Shown: in pieces, positions 1 to 8,610 of the stretch | Numbering within the stretch: the first letter of the stretch is position 1 | Layout: each line of letters starts with the position of its first letter | Origin: Coptodactyla brooksi | Taxonomy: Eukaryota > Arthropoda > Insecta > Coleoptera > Scarabaeidae | Assembly: GCA_033557675.1 (NCBI GenBank) | Contig: JAWQRM010000473.1 | Coordinates: 1 to 22,375, forward strand | Length of the DNA stretch: 22,375 bases | Direction of reading: 5' to 3' | The notes under the pieces: model-generated | Databases searched by the model: none | Told to the model about the DNA's origin: nothing | The model's input: only the letters and a program-made list of their open reading frames with translations | Program-made: the position numbers and the translations under genes

Positions 1-431
1 CTTGAAGCTAATGTATAATATTTATACAGTAATACTATTATATTTAAAATATTATTATATTCAAAATATAATAATGATATCTATATAATAATTGAGGTGA
101 CCCTTAAAAATTTTGCATTCGCAGCTGTGATGTTTTTTCAAAAAAAAGAATCATCACAGTCGAAATAACGCCCAAACGGTACAATTTGCAACTAATATTA
201 ATTGTAATTTGTAATGAACTTTTTCAAATGTGTTTGTCACGGTGTTTATAGGGTGTTTGTATCGGCATTTTGACAGTTCATTACTGTGACGATAGAAATT
301 GCAAAGTACGGACGTCTACTTCTGAAAAACAAAATTTTCGTTCACACCTGTCATTTTTTTTTTCAAAAATACGAAATAAAGATCAAATGGTGCGATTTAG
401 AACTGATGTATAATAATTAAAGTGGCCCTTA
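1..431. repeat. Degenerate ~200 bp repeat unit, about three partial copies
   Basis: Three stretches resemble one another: a partial copy near 4-110, one from about 168, and one from about 372. Shared words are cgaaataa, a segment like caaacggtacaatttgcaac, taatgtataat, and (g/a)aggtgacccttaaa, seen at about 92-107 and, as aagtggcccttaaa, at about 420-433. The first copy appears interrupted by an AT-only insert at 20-85. The start-to-start distance of the last two copies is about 204 bp. No coding potential was seen. This is a by-eye alignment, so the copy boundaries are approximate. Confidence 0.4.
125..159. repeat. Hairpin with T/A-rich inner stem
   Basis: ctgtgatg at 125-132 is the exact reverse complement of catcacag at 152-159. 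Between them a run of six T, one C and eight A can extend the stem. It lies inside the repeat-derived segment at the window start and may be part of that repeat's own structure. Confidence 0.5.
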
Positions 432-459
432 AATGCCCTAAGGATTCCAAAAATGTAAT

Positions 460-531
460 AATATATAGGGTGTTCCATTTAAAAATGTTAAGTTGAATAA
501 TTTTTTTAATAACCCGAACACCCTATATATT
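460..531. repeat. 72 bp foldback element with perfect 16 bp terminal inverted repeats
   Basis: aatatatagggtgttc at 460-475 is matched exactly by its reverse complement at 516-531, with 40 bp of AT-rich sequence between. The terminus plus the following catttaaaa resembles ends of Tc1/mariner-like (IS630-type) elements common in insects, of the general form TA...GGGTGTtCCATTTAAAA. It may be a solo, internally deleted MITE. It encodes nothing. The family assignment is inference. Confidence 0.55.
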
Positions 532-839
532 CGAAAATATTTTTAAATTGTAAAGAATTCGATGTCGTACAACATTTATTTGAAATATTTTTTTTCTAAA
601 GAGAGCAATAACCCAGTTTAACGAAATATCATCTTGTCTTACAGGACTGTATATTTTTTACAATAATGCTTATAACTCGAAAACCGTTGATTTTAATGAT
701 GTACTATCTTTTGTAGTTTTTTACTCGCAATTTTATGTAAATTACAAAAATATATTAGTTGTAAAAAAATCAAACAATTTTTAGGTTAAGTACCTCAACC
801 ATATATACAATTTTTTCGAAATCCTTATTGTGACCAGAT
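532..839. other. AT-rich, no gene; probably repeat-derived
   Basis: There is no open frame of note on either strand. The text around 660-760 (aactcgaaaaccgttgatttt and what follows) has the look of the non-coding interior of dispersed insect repeats, but no ends were located. Confidence 0.35.
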
Positions 840-1060
840 TATATAATAAACAGCTGATATGCAAAATATTGTTTTGATTAGTCTAATAGGACAAGAGATG
901 AATTTGTCACAGACGAACGGACTGACGGACCAACCACTTAAAATAGCATAGATGGGCTACAAATAGTCAAATTCGTCAAGATCTATCAAAATCTCGACAT
1001 CGATGTTTTTTGCGAATGCAATACTTTCTCTTTATACCTATCGGTAAGAGAAAGTAAGTA
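840..1060. repeat. Dispersed-repeat tail with terminal hairpin
   Basis: The block contains a GACGGAC-like run (gacgaacggactgacggacc, 912-931), then text leading to tactttctct at 1022-1031, whose exact reverse complement agagaaagta lies at 1047-1056. A GACGGAC-rich run followed by a tail of this kind occurs at the ends of several insect interspersed repeat families. The short minus-strand open frame here (986-1198) has no recognisable protein features. The repeat assignment is inference from appearance. Confidence 0.4.
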
Positions 1061-2609
1061 TAGGTGGGGAAAAATGGGAGTGGATATTAGTAAAAGTGGA
1101 AAACATTGCCAGTTTGTAGTATTTAGAGCACTATTTGATTTGGTTTTTGAGTTATTTAAATCGGATAATAAAGAAAAGCTTGGGACGTTGTTAGACAAGA
1201 AATAGACTGGTATAACACATTTATGAATGTGTAGCTAGCATTTTGATCTGAAAATATGATTAAATAATAATATAATTTATCATATGACTGTTTAAGTGTG
1301 GTGGATCTCTACATGTATTTTGTTCTCTCTACATGTCCGTTAATATTGGTTTTGATTCAAATTTCTTATTAAAACATATGATTGTCTTCTTTTCCATCGT
1401 AATAATAATAATAACACTAAAAGAAAAGATATTAACGTACAAATGTGTAAAGAACATAACATGTGCAACGAGAAATAAATAATAACTTAATGGGTAACAA
1501 TACGCATCTTAAACCATTAAACACTAACATCAATATCATGAAAACTAAAATCATTCAAGGATATCAGTACCACTCTCATCCCGTGTTTGCATAACTCTGT
1601 TTAGAAGTGCGTAGAGTCCTACGTTTATAAACGCTGGATGTGGTACGAAGATGTTGGGCCACCTTGATGACGAACGAGGGACTTTGCCATTATGTCTCTG
1701 AACAATGTCAATGGTTAACAGATGGTTAACAGTAACACATATTACCCCCATAAAAGACCATATGCTAATCGTACATGAGCGTCATTGTAAAACCAAATTC
1801 CTCCGGGTGAGTAATGTACAATTTACAATAAATGTAAATAATTTCTCTGCACTCTTTGGAAGATAGAAACGTAACAAGCGAATAATTTTTAATATATGCC
1901 TGGTATAACAGTTTAATACGTAACAATGACGCGCGTTATGCCGAGCGAGTCAGCATCATTGGGGGCAATAGACAGAGGAGCTTTATATATTGAGTTAGCT
2001 TATTGTTAAAGTTAATATTTATTTATTGTTTTTTTAGAGCGTCAAAAACAATTTATTGTTTTTTGGAGTGCCGTTTCCAATGTAGCCACAATTTCTTTCA
2101 AATTTCGTTAAATAATTGCCACTAAATTATCATTTGATAAGCTTGAATCCTTTTAGCAGGTTACAGACACAAAAATTCTGAAGGTACTGTTGACACATTT
2201 GAAGTAAAAATGCTTCGTTAAATGCTGTATGATCCTAGACTTCGGCCGATGCCTCCTTAAGTCAGCCTTAGCATTCATAGGACGATCCGGGGTCTGTTAA
2301 TACCTCAAGATTTTTCGCTATATCTTTGGAAATTCAACAATCTAAGCATTGATCTCTCAGCAGTTGGCTAGAATTAAAATTTAAGGTTTTATCGTTTTTA
2401 TCACGGGGGTCTTTTTAAACCCCAGTCCACTGTTTACGTCAGTTAAAATTAATTCCACGTTGTCAGCAATAAAGTCGGGGATTCCCATATATTTCATATA
2501 CTGTGGGATTCTCCGTTTTACTAAAGGATCATAAAAGGTAAAGTACCAGTGCAGGCTTCCCCGCGTTTTAGTCACCAGCTACAGTCTGTAAGTGCACAAC
2601 ATTTAGAAA
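1061..2609. other. Intergenic or intronic, no supported gene
   Basis: Two short minus-strand open frames (1551-1751 and 2381-2575) contain non-biased sequence and match no family I recognise. Small repeats are visible: an 11 bp tandem pair atggttaacag at 1711-1732, and a loose direct repeat of aatttattgttttttt-like text around 2020-2065. The last 500 bases before 2610 could be the 5' flank of the piggyBac copy, but no TTAA-flanked terminal repeat was found. Confidence 0.4.
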
Positions 2610-4140
2610 ATGAGTACCTTTTTATTTCGGAATAGAAATTCGGTTACTGACGAAGAGTTGTACCGTATGAATGAAAGTGATGATACCGAGTTTGATAATG
2701 TTGTCAATGAGGAAATAGAGGAAAGGATATTTTGCTGATCAAAATATAGAAGAATCTGTGGAAGAAATGGAACCAACAATTATTACTAACGAAGGCTTTC
2801 CAAAGATGGAGCAGAATGGTCAAAAGTTCCACAAAATACGAAGGTTGAGCGTCCAAAAGCCAATATTCGAAGCCATGCCTTAGGGCTTTCGAACTACAGT
2901 TGATATTTCAAATATGAGTAGCGCTTCTTTTCTCTTCCTATCTCCTGATATTCTGAACGTAATTGTAACCGAAACAAACAGAAAAACACAAGCATTTTAT
3001 AACAAATGGAATAATGAAAATTCAGTCAGAACTAAAAACTATTTACCTGACTCCTGCTTACACTTGGCGTTCTTCACAGTTCTAAAGAGTCTGTCGATGT
3101 GCTTTGGTGTCAAGATACTTATTACTGTCGCCCTATAATACCTGCTATAATATCGAGAGATAGATTCAAGCAAATTACTTCATTTCTGCGCTTTGATAAC
3201 TTTGAAACTAGGCAAGAACGAAAAGCTACAGATAACTTAGCTCCAATAACAAGTATTTTTGACATTTTCGTTTCCATTTGTAAAACGTGTCTCAATCCAA
3301 GTAACTAGTTGTGTGTAGATGAGCAGCTTATACCATTCAGGGTAAGGCCCCGTTCCGAGTTTATATGAAGATGATAAGTACGGTACAAAAATATGGGCTC
3401 TTTTAGATTGCAGCGCTTCTTACATTGCAAATATGCAAGTTTAATTGGGTAAGTTTCGGATTGGTAAATAGAAAAAACAATATACGTAACTTATGTCTCT
3501 ATTTGTTTTTTACGAGTTTAGAGTTTGCCGACAAATTATGGGAAAAAATATTAATTTGTGTGGAACCCTTTGAAAAAACAAACCATTTATTCCCAAAGAA
3601 CTTTTGCCAGTGTTTTACGTTCCGTAAGAAAAAGCTGCCATCATCTGGCTTTCAAGTGAGCATGCTGATGATAAAATGACTGGTGAAGAACAATCTTACA
3701 AATCGGATATCTTTCTACATTACAATGCAAAGAATATGCTGTGCAGAGGAAGACAAATGAGAAATAAATTCTTATAAATTGCGGTTGCTAAAAATCCAGA
3801 TTGGAACAAAAACAGCTTAGAGAAACGCAAACTGTTTATCTTGACATTAGGCAAAAACTCATAAAGATGAAGGTTTTCCGATGATAAAATAATAAATATA
3901 TTCAGCTGAGAAAAAAAACATTACATGACAGATATCTTTCCCGAACTACAGAAGCCCGCCGAGTACAGAATTAATCAACAAAATAACGCCAGGGGGCGCT
4001 GCTACATGTGTCAAAGGGAAAAAAAAAGAAAATCCAGAAAAACATGTTTCCAGAAAATCCAAAATCCAGAAAAACAAATTCGTATGTTTAGAACACTCAA
4101 AATCGAAGGCAGTTTGTAAAAATTCTACAAATGCTGTGTT
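2610..4140 (+). pseudogene. PiggyBac-type transposase, decayed
   Basis: This is a remnant of a cut-and-paste transposase that targets TTAA sites. From ATG 2610 an acidic N-terminus (EELYRMNESDDTEFDN) is followed by frameshifts. The segment 2914-3138 carries a block with FYNKWNNENSVRTK. The segment 3099-3308 carries the conserved core with SRDRFKQITSFLRFDNFETR and TDNLAPI. Next, across a stop, comes LCVDEQLIPFR with the first catalytic aspartate. In 3425-3679, FTSLEFADKLWEK marks the second catalytic region, but the expected Asp-Asn before FTS is absent. Near 3700 a block like SDIFLHYNAK lies where the third aspartate region should be, with the aspartate missing. In 3925-4119, RCYMCQREKKRKSRKTC is the start of the C-terminal cysteine-rich finger, which then breaks up. 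At least five frameshifts or stops, and loss of two of three catalytic residues, make it non-functional. The intact family is about 550-600 residues. Terminal repeats were not found. Confidence 0.9.
4029..4076 (+). repeat. Direct repeat inside the piggyBac finger region
   Basis: aaaatccagaaaaaca occurs at 4029-4044 and again at 4061-4076, a 32 bp offset. This local duplication coincides with the break-up of the C-terminal cysteine cluster and probably helped destroy it. Confidence 0.6.
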
Positions 4141-4642
4141 ATTACTACTTACTTATTACTACGTACTTATATAGTAATTTATTATTAATCTATTATTTGT
4201 GGAAATTTGAGTGTTGTTATTTGATATTAGCTTTAACTAATGCATGTATTATATTAAAACCAAAAATACGACTAATTTTTTAGATGCATAACGTAGAATT
4301 TAGGCGATCCATCGCATGGGGTTCACCTGGATCTCGGTTCGTCTTTTTTGCAAACGCTTATTTAATGCAATGGGTGCATCTATTTGTCTCTCTTCAGCTT
4401 TAGTAATCATGTTTTCGTGTTGAAGTGTTTCCAGATTTGTATACCATTCTTAAGCTCACTATTCATTTATATTAGTGCAGTGCTGTGTATGACGTATCAT
4501 TTTAACCAATGAGATAAGTTTTTGGAAAACAAAGAAACACCAGCAGCCCAGGAAATTAGGCAATTAATTTGTTAACAGATTTAACGAAGACATAAACAGC
4601 ACGTTCACGCATTGAAATGAAATAGCGATCAGTATACATACA
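4141..4642. other. No gene seen
   Basis: AT-rich sequence lies between the piggyBac remnant and the polyadenylation signal of the small minus-strand gene. No frames, repeats or structural RNA could be supported. If the piggyBac element's 3' end survives it should be here, but no TTAA-adjacent terminal repeat was recognised. Confidence 0.4.
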
Positions 4643-4648
4643 TTTATT
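4643..4648 (-). terminator. Polyadenylation signal AATAAA
   Basis: AATAAA on the minus strand begins about 30 bases after the stop codon of the 95-residue reading frame and is followed at once by a T/G-rich stretch (tgtatgtata). This gives a short 3' UTR and supports a real transcription unit. The hexamer alone is common in AT-rich DNA; its position is the evidence. Confidence 0.5.
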
Positions 4649-4678
4649 AAATCATACAATGTCAAAAAGTACGTAAAG

Positions 4679-4966
4679 CTAACAAATTACCAAGATAATT
4701 ATAATTGTGAATACAACGACGATCGCACCTAGTAGTATGGTTCCGAATTTTTTTTCTCTTTCAACTCGTGCGACAAACGGCTGCATATCAATAGATGAGT
4801 TCTTGTTTTTGGCTTCGTGTACTTCAGTAATCGGCGGGACTTTATTGAAAGCTGCAGCAAATTTAATACGTTCGCTCTGATATTCATTGCTGCTTAATAA
4901 CAATCCTTGGAGATCGGCTTCTTCACAGGAGCTTTGGCGTTTCATTTCTTTGCGATAATGTTCCAT
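4679..4966 (-). CDS. Small tail-anchored membrane protein, single exon, 95 residues
   Basis: I do not recognise the family. The protein has a hydrophilic, mixed-charge N-terminal part (residues 1-72, with basic MEHYRKEMKR at the start and an acidic patch near 14-18). A basic cluster REKK at 70-73 is followed by one hydrophobic segment at about 74-94 (FGTILLGAIVVVFTIIIILV), ending in Ile-Cys at the last residues. That layout fits a tail-anchored protein with its N-terminus in the cytosol. There is no N-terminal signal peptide. The ATG at 4966 is in good context (gaaaaATGG). The open frame continues upstream without ATG, so this is the first possible start. A TATA box and initiator upstream and AATAAA downstream are spaced as in a compact intronless gene. 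There is no upstream ATG in the predicted 69-base leader. Alternatives are a terminal exon of a larger gene, an RNA-derived gene copy, or a chance frame. Confidence 0.6.
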   Translation of the reverse strand: MEHYRKEMKRQSSCEEADLQGLLLSSNEYQSERIKFAAAFNKVPPITEVHEAKNKNSSIDMQPFVARVEREKKFGTILLGAIVVVFTIIIILVIC

Positions 4967-5031
4967 TTTTCGTGCAACTGTATGCTTTCTTGTAAGAATC
5001 ACCACAACTATTTACTCGTACCCCAATTCAC

Positions 5032-5067
5032 AAATGACGTCCTAAATTTGTTTTAAGAATATTTATA
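5032..5067 (-). promoter_or_regulatory. Core promoter: TATA box plus initiator
   Basis: Reading the minus strand, TATAAATA occupies 5067-5060. TCATTT, which fits the arthropod initiator TCA(G/T)T(T/C), occupies 5037-5032. Taking the A at 5035 as +1, the TATA box starts at about -32, the expected distance. The predicted leader to the ATG at 4966 is 69 bases. No clear downstream promoter element was found at +28. Both motifs are short, and the spacing to each other and to the reading frame is what makes the call. Confidence 0.5.
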
Positions 5068-5540
5068 TCCAATGCATCATAGTGGTTGTTTACGTCAACT
5101 AATGGGTCAATAGAATTATCGTCCGCGTCGCGATAATTGCAAATGCATTAAGAAAGATCAACAACCTAATTGTTCTTGATTAGTTTGTACTGCAAATGGG
5201 TCAATTCATAATGCGCTTTGGAATTTTGAGTTATTACCGACGTTAAATATTTGCGTCGTCGAATATCGCCATTAAAACGTTTGTTTGTCGCAAATTAACG
5301 GAGATTGCGACTATAAAATTGCCGTCTTTAAAGTACAGGTAATGCTAATTAAGTTATTCACATTAACACTAACTACGTGACTTGTCATATGTTTACCAGT
5401 ATTGTAGTAATTCGCAAGTGTTTACGACAATATGTGCTAACATCGTTATTGTGTGATGCAATATCGGAATATGGTCAATAACTAATAAATACAAACTAAG
5501 AACCGATGGCTAAAAATAGCACTGAGGAAAGTTGATTAGT
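5068..5540. other. Upstream region of the small gene; possible regulatory sites
   Basis: No coding sequence was found. Two copies of aatgggtcaa lie at about 5101-5110 and 5195-5204. aattatcg at 5114-5121 is mirrored by cgataatt at 5131-5138 around a CG-rich loop. CpG-containing words are denser at 5115-5300 than in the surroundings. This would be the natural place for control sequences of the minus-strand gene; any function is inference. Confidence 0.3.
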
Positions 5541-5584
5541 GTGATGAGAAAATATTATTCAATAGAATAATATTTTCTCATCAC
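5541..5584. repeat. Perfect 20 bp inverted repeat with 4-base loop
   Basis: gtgatgagaaaatattattc (5541-5560) is matched exactly by its reverse complement at 5565-5584 around the loop aata. The central word tattcaatagaataata recurs at 5600-5616, just downstream. A perfect long stem with a tetraloop is rare by chance and looks recently formed. Confidence 0.9.
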
Positions 5585-5920
5585 TATGAAATAGATAATA
5601 TATTCAATAGAATAATATAGAATTTATGAAATGCTTAAAGATTAATACATTTCTTGTGGATTTATCTAGCTCTGTGTGCAAGGTTTCCTGGACCAAACGT
5701 TAGGAAAACGATACAAGTCAAATATGTACCAGGGGATTGACTAATAATATCGAAGGAAAATTTGCTCGTAGTTATGCTGATGCACGTCATCTACACTGTA
5801 TATTTTTAAAGTAACTAGGACATCATTGTTGTATACAATCAGCCATAGTATGATGGTAGGGAATTCGAATGAATATCAATTATTTTTTACCAATATAAAA
5901 TATTTATGATAACGTTTTTC
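5585..5920. other. No gene seen
   Basis: Unremarkable AT-rich sequence leads up to the retrotransposon remnant. It may include decayed retrotransposon sequence near its 3' end, but no protein blocks were recognised before 5921. Confidence 0.4.
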
Positions 5921-7151
5921 GCACTTCATCCCACTTTTCTCATAAAGCACGTTGCGACTCTTATTGCTGAACCGATATCTCTTATAGTTAATAACTGTTT
6001 TGATGAAGGAAAAAGGTATTGGCAACGTTTGTTGATCTTATTAGGGCGTTCACACGGTTGATCATTCCATACTAATGAAGAAACTTCAGATGCACGGCAT
6101 TCGTGGAAAATGCTATGACATTCTGTGTGACTACCTGAGCAGCTAAGCGCAATTTGGGAGATACTGTGGTGGATACGGAGAGGTTGTCGATAGAACTGGG
6201 AGTTCCATAGGGAAGCGTCTTAGGACCCTTACTTTAGCTTATATATTGCAACGATATTGGTGAACACAAAACATCTTTCATTGCGAATTTGCAGATGATC
6301 TAATAATGATAGCATGTTGTACAAGTGAAGTTGATATGATAGAAAATACCACATCTACACTGTGCTCTGTGGCAGATTATTTTTCACAAAATGGTTTAAG
6401 CATGAATGAAAATAAGACATATATGATGAAGCTCTTTCCACAAGCTTTAAATTACACATAGTGCATATGTAAAACTAAATGGTAAGTTCATCCAACAAGT
6501 TGCAGTTTTAAGATTGGTGGGGATTTATGTAGACAAATCCTTAAGCTGGAGAGATCACGTGACATATGTATGCCGTACTCTTGCAAGAAATTGTTTTGCT
6601 TTAAGACGAATACGCGACATAACAAATGAGAAAGCTTGCAAAATATACCACTCCGCAAATTTCAAAACTGTTTTGCAATATGGAGTTGTCTGCTGGGGTA
6701 ACTCTACGTCGGCACCGCGAGTTTTAAAGTTTCAAAAAAGGGCCATCCGAAGCATGTTTGGTTCGAGTTTTCGGGAATCGTGCAGATCTACTTTTGTAAA
6801 TGAAAAGCTATTAACTGTTCCATGTATATACACTTTTGAAATTTTCGTCAAATCGAACATGCATGAGTTTACACCACTGAATGCTTACTATGAGTGTGAA
6901 ACAAGATTCGGTGCAAATTTACAATGTAGGTTCCATAGATTGAAACTATATAAACGAAATCCGTATTACACGGGTGCTGTAGTGTACAATAAACTATCAC
7001 TTGCAATTAGAAATATGGCGTAGGTGAGTTTTCTTCGAAATGTAGAAGATGTTTTATTGCAGAATGCTAATTTTAAGAAACATTGTTTTTATAAGTTATG
7101 CTGTGTTCTTTGGGATCTTTTGAATCAATAAAGTTATTATTATTATTATTA
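5921..7151 (+). pseudogene. Non-LTR retrotransposon reverse transcriptase, 3' part with tail
   Basis: This is a remnant of the second open reading frame of a LINE of the Jockey/CR1-like group. In order: 5936-6012 reads like the start of the RT domain (LIKHVATLIAEPISLIV, then NNCFDEG). Next, after an apparent deletion, come FVDLIRAF (about 6026) and, one frame over, VDHSILMKKLQMHGIRGK. Then comes ELGVP-stop-GSVLGPLL (about 6205), the conserved GVPQGS.LGPLL block with a stop replacing Q. Next is FADDLIMIA near 6285, in which the catalytic aspartate pair is still readable. The frame 6514-7023 covers the thumb and C-terminal region (GIYVDKSLSWRDHV, LQYGVVCWGN, RAIRSMFG). The element ends with AATAAA at 7127-7132 and (TTA)6 at 7134-7151, which fits target-primed insertion with a microsatellite-like tail. 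It is 5' truncated and frameshifted many times, so it is dead. Confidence 0.9.
7134..7151 (+). repeat. (TTA)6 tail of the LINE
   Basis: Six TTA units directly follow AATAAAG at the 3' end of the reverse-transcriptase remnant. Short tandem tails like this replace poly(A) in several non-LTR clades. The tail marks the 3' boundary of the insertion. Confidence 0.75.
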
Positions 7152-8593
7152 TAACATAGTTAAAATAGTGCAAATTACTTATTATTATACTTTATATTAC
7201 ACAGATAATATAAAGTATTGAACGAAATTGCGATAACTGTAATTAAAACCAACATAATTTGGGTTATTGAAAAGTACAGATTACCGCATTCTGAGTAAAT
7301 CACAACGTTCATAACAAAAAAAAGACTCATTTTACTTCAGACAGAGAACTTATCCCTTTCTTTTATTTCCATCGGTAGTTCCTATGTAGTTGGTCCTTTT
7401 ACTTTTTCTTTTCTTTGCATGTTCTTCTGCTCATTATTACATTTTCAAATTATTGCTCTGTCACTAAATTACATTATCACATATGTTAAATCATCAATAT
7501 ATTTATCTTCCGTATTATATTTCTTAACTTTTAACGGAAACTTTAGTAATCCATTTAAAAACAATTGAAGACCGAAATTTATATTTTAAACGGTGATTAG
7601 AATTGGAAGTAATATGTTTTTGGTGTTAATATCCATAATGTCGGAAGATACTCTAGATTATTTTTTAAATTATTGTTGCGTTTAAAAATGTAGTTTCCTG
7701 TATTATTGTATTTGTTTAGTAAAATCTTTAATGTTGCTGTTAGTATCAAAAATCATTAAAAAAAATAAATAAATAAAATAAATTAGCTAATAAGAATGAT
7801 GAAGAATAGTTGCGCACAGCTGTTTGCTACCATTTGTTTAAAATCTTTATTATTAAATAGATTACTCAAATTTTCATATTGTACGCCAAATTTTCATATT
7901 ATATATCAAACTGTAGTAAACAAAAACATAAAAATACTATGTGTTGCGTTATTTAATGAATATTCAATTATAGTGACGTTGAATAATCGAAATATTTGTC
8001 TGGATTTATTTATGGCCTACGGTGTATGACAGTATGTCCTATCTGATTAAGGGCACATGCTGATGAAATATGACCCCACGTCGGACGTTGCACGTAATGT
8101 GTTTTTATCACAAACTAATCAGTACTTAAGCATCTCTTTATCTGTATAGCCTTTGCGACTTAAACAAAAGCTGAAAGAAAAAGATACCACAACATAAGCT
8201 ATAAATACTCAAGCGTTGTTTTTATTGTTGCATTGCTGTGAATTATAATCGATTACATCAAAAATTAAAACAAAAACTATCTTCAGCTATTTTCAAAGTC
8301 ATTATTTTATTGGTTGTCCGTGTCTGGAATGGGGTGAATGTTAAGGACTGACCACTGAAACTGTTAATGAGTTGACAGTGATGGTGCTACTACGGTTATT
8401 CCTGTCTGTTATTATAGTTTTGATAACCCTTCGTTTTTTTTCACCATTAGGAATATATAGTACGCATTATATATGATATATAGATTTATTTTTGCATTTA
8501 TTATCGATTTAAATTAACACATCTAAGGCTTTATTAATATCTAAACTACCTTTAGAAACAACCATATTTTGTTTGAGTTTTCTTCGTTTAGAA
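7152..8593. other. AT-rich non-coding, no gene
   Basis: Very AT-rich, with A-runs at 7756-7785 (aaataaataaataaaa type). The plus-strand open frame at 7796-8029 is low-complexity chance coding with Leu/Ile/Asn/Phe-rich composition and no homology I can see. Nothing else is supportable. Confidence 0.45.
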
Positions 8594-8610
8594 CAGTAGT
8601 TCCCAAACTT
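8594..8610 (+). mobile_element. hAT-like terminal inverted repeat (solo)
   Basis: cagtagttcccaaactt resembles the terminal repeat of hAT transposons (CAGnGnTTCnCAAACTTT). The 8 bases before it (gtttagaa, 8586-8593) would be the target duplication, but the matching inward-facing end and second duplication were not found in the next kilobase. It may be one end of a decayed MITE. Confidence 0.3.

Noticed and set aside
1551..1751. 66-codon minus-strand frame
   Set aside because: Unrecognised; considered as a retroelement fragment but no conserved block could be found.
2381..2575. 64-codon minus-strand frame upstream of piggyBac
   Set aside because: Looks plausible by eye but has no known domain, no upstream signals and lies in probable transposon flank.
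4967..5005. Upstream extension of the small gene to a GTG
   Set aside because: A GTG start is not expected in a nuclear eukaryotic gene; the first ATG at 4966 has good context and suits the predicted leader.
5310..5345. TATAAAA and a splice-donor-like acag|gtaatg on the plus strand
   Set aside because: No reading frame or further signals support a plus-strand gene start here.
7796..8029. 77-codon plus-strand open frame
   Set aside because: AT-rich low-complexity composition, no promoter, splice or family evidence; typical of chance frames here.
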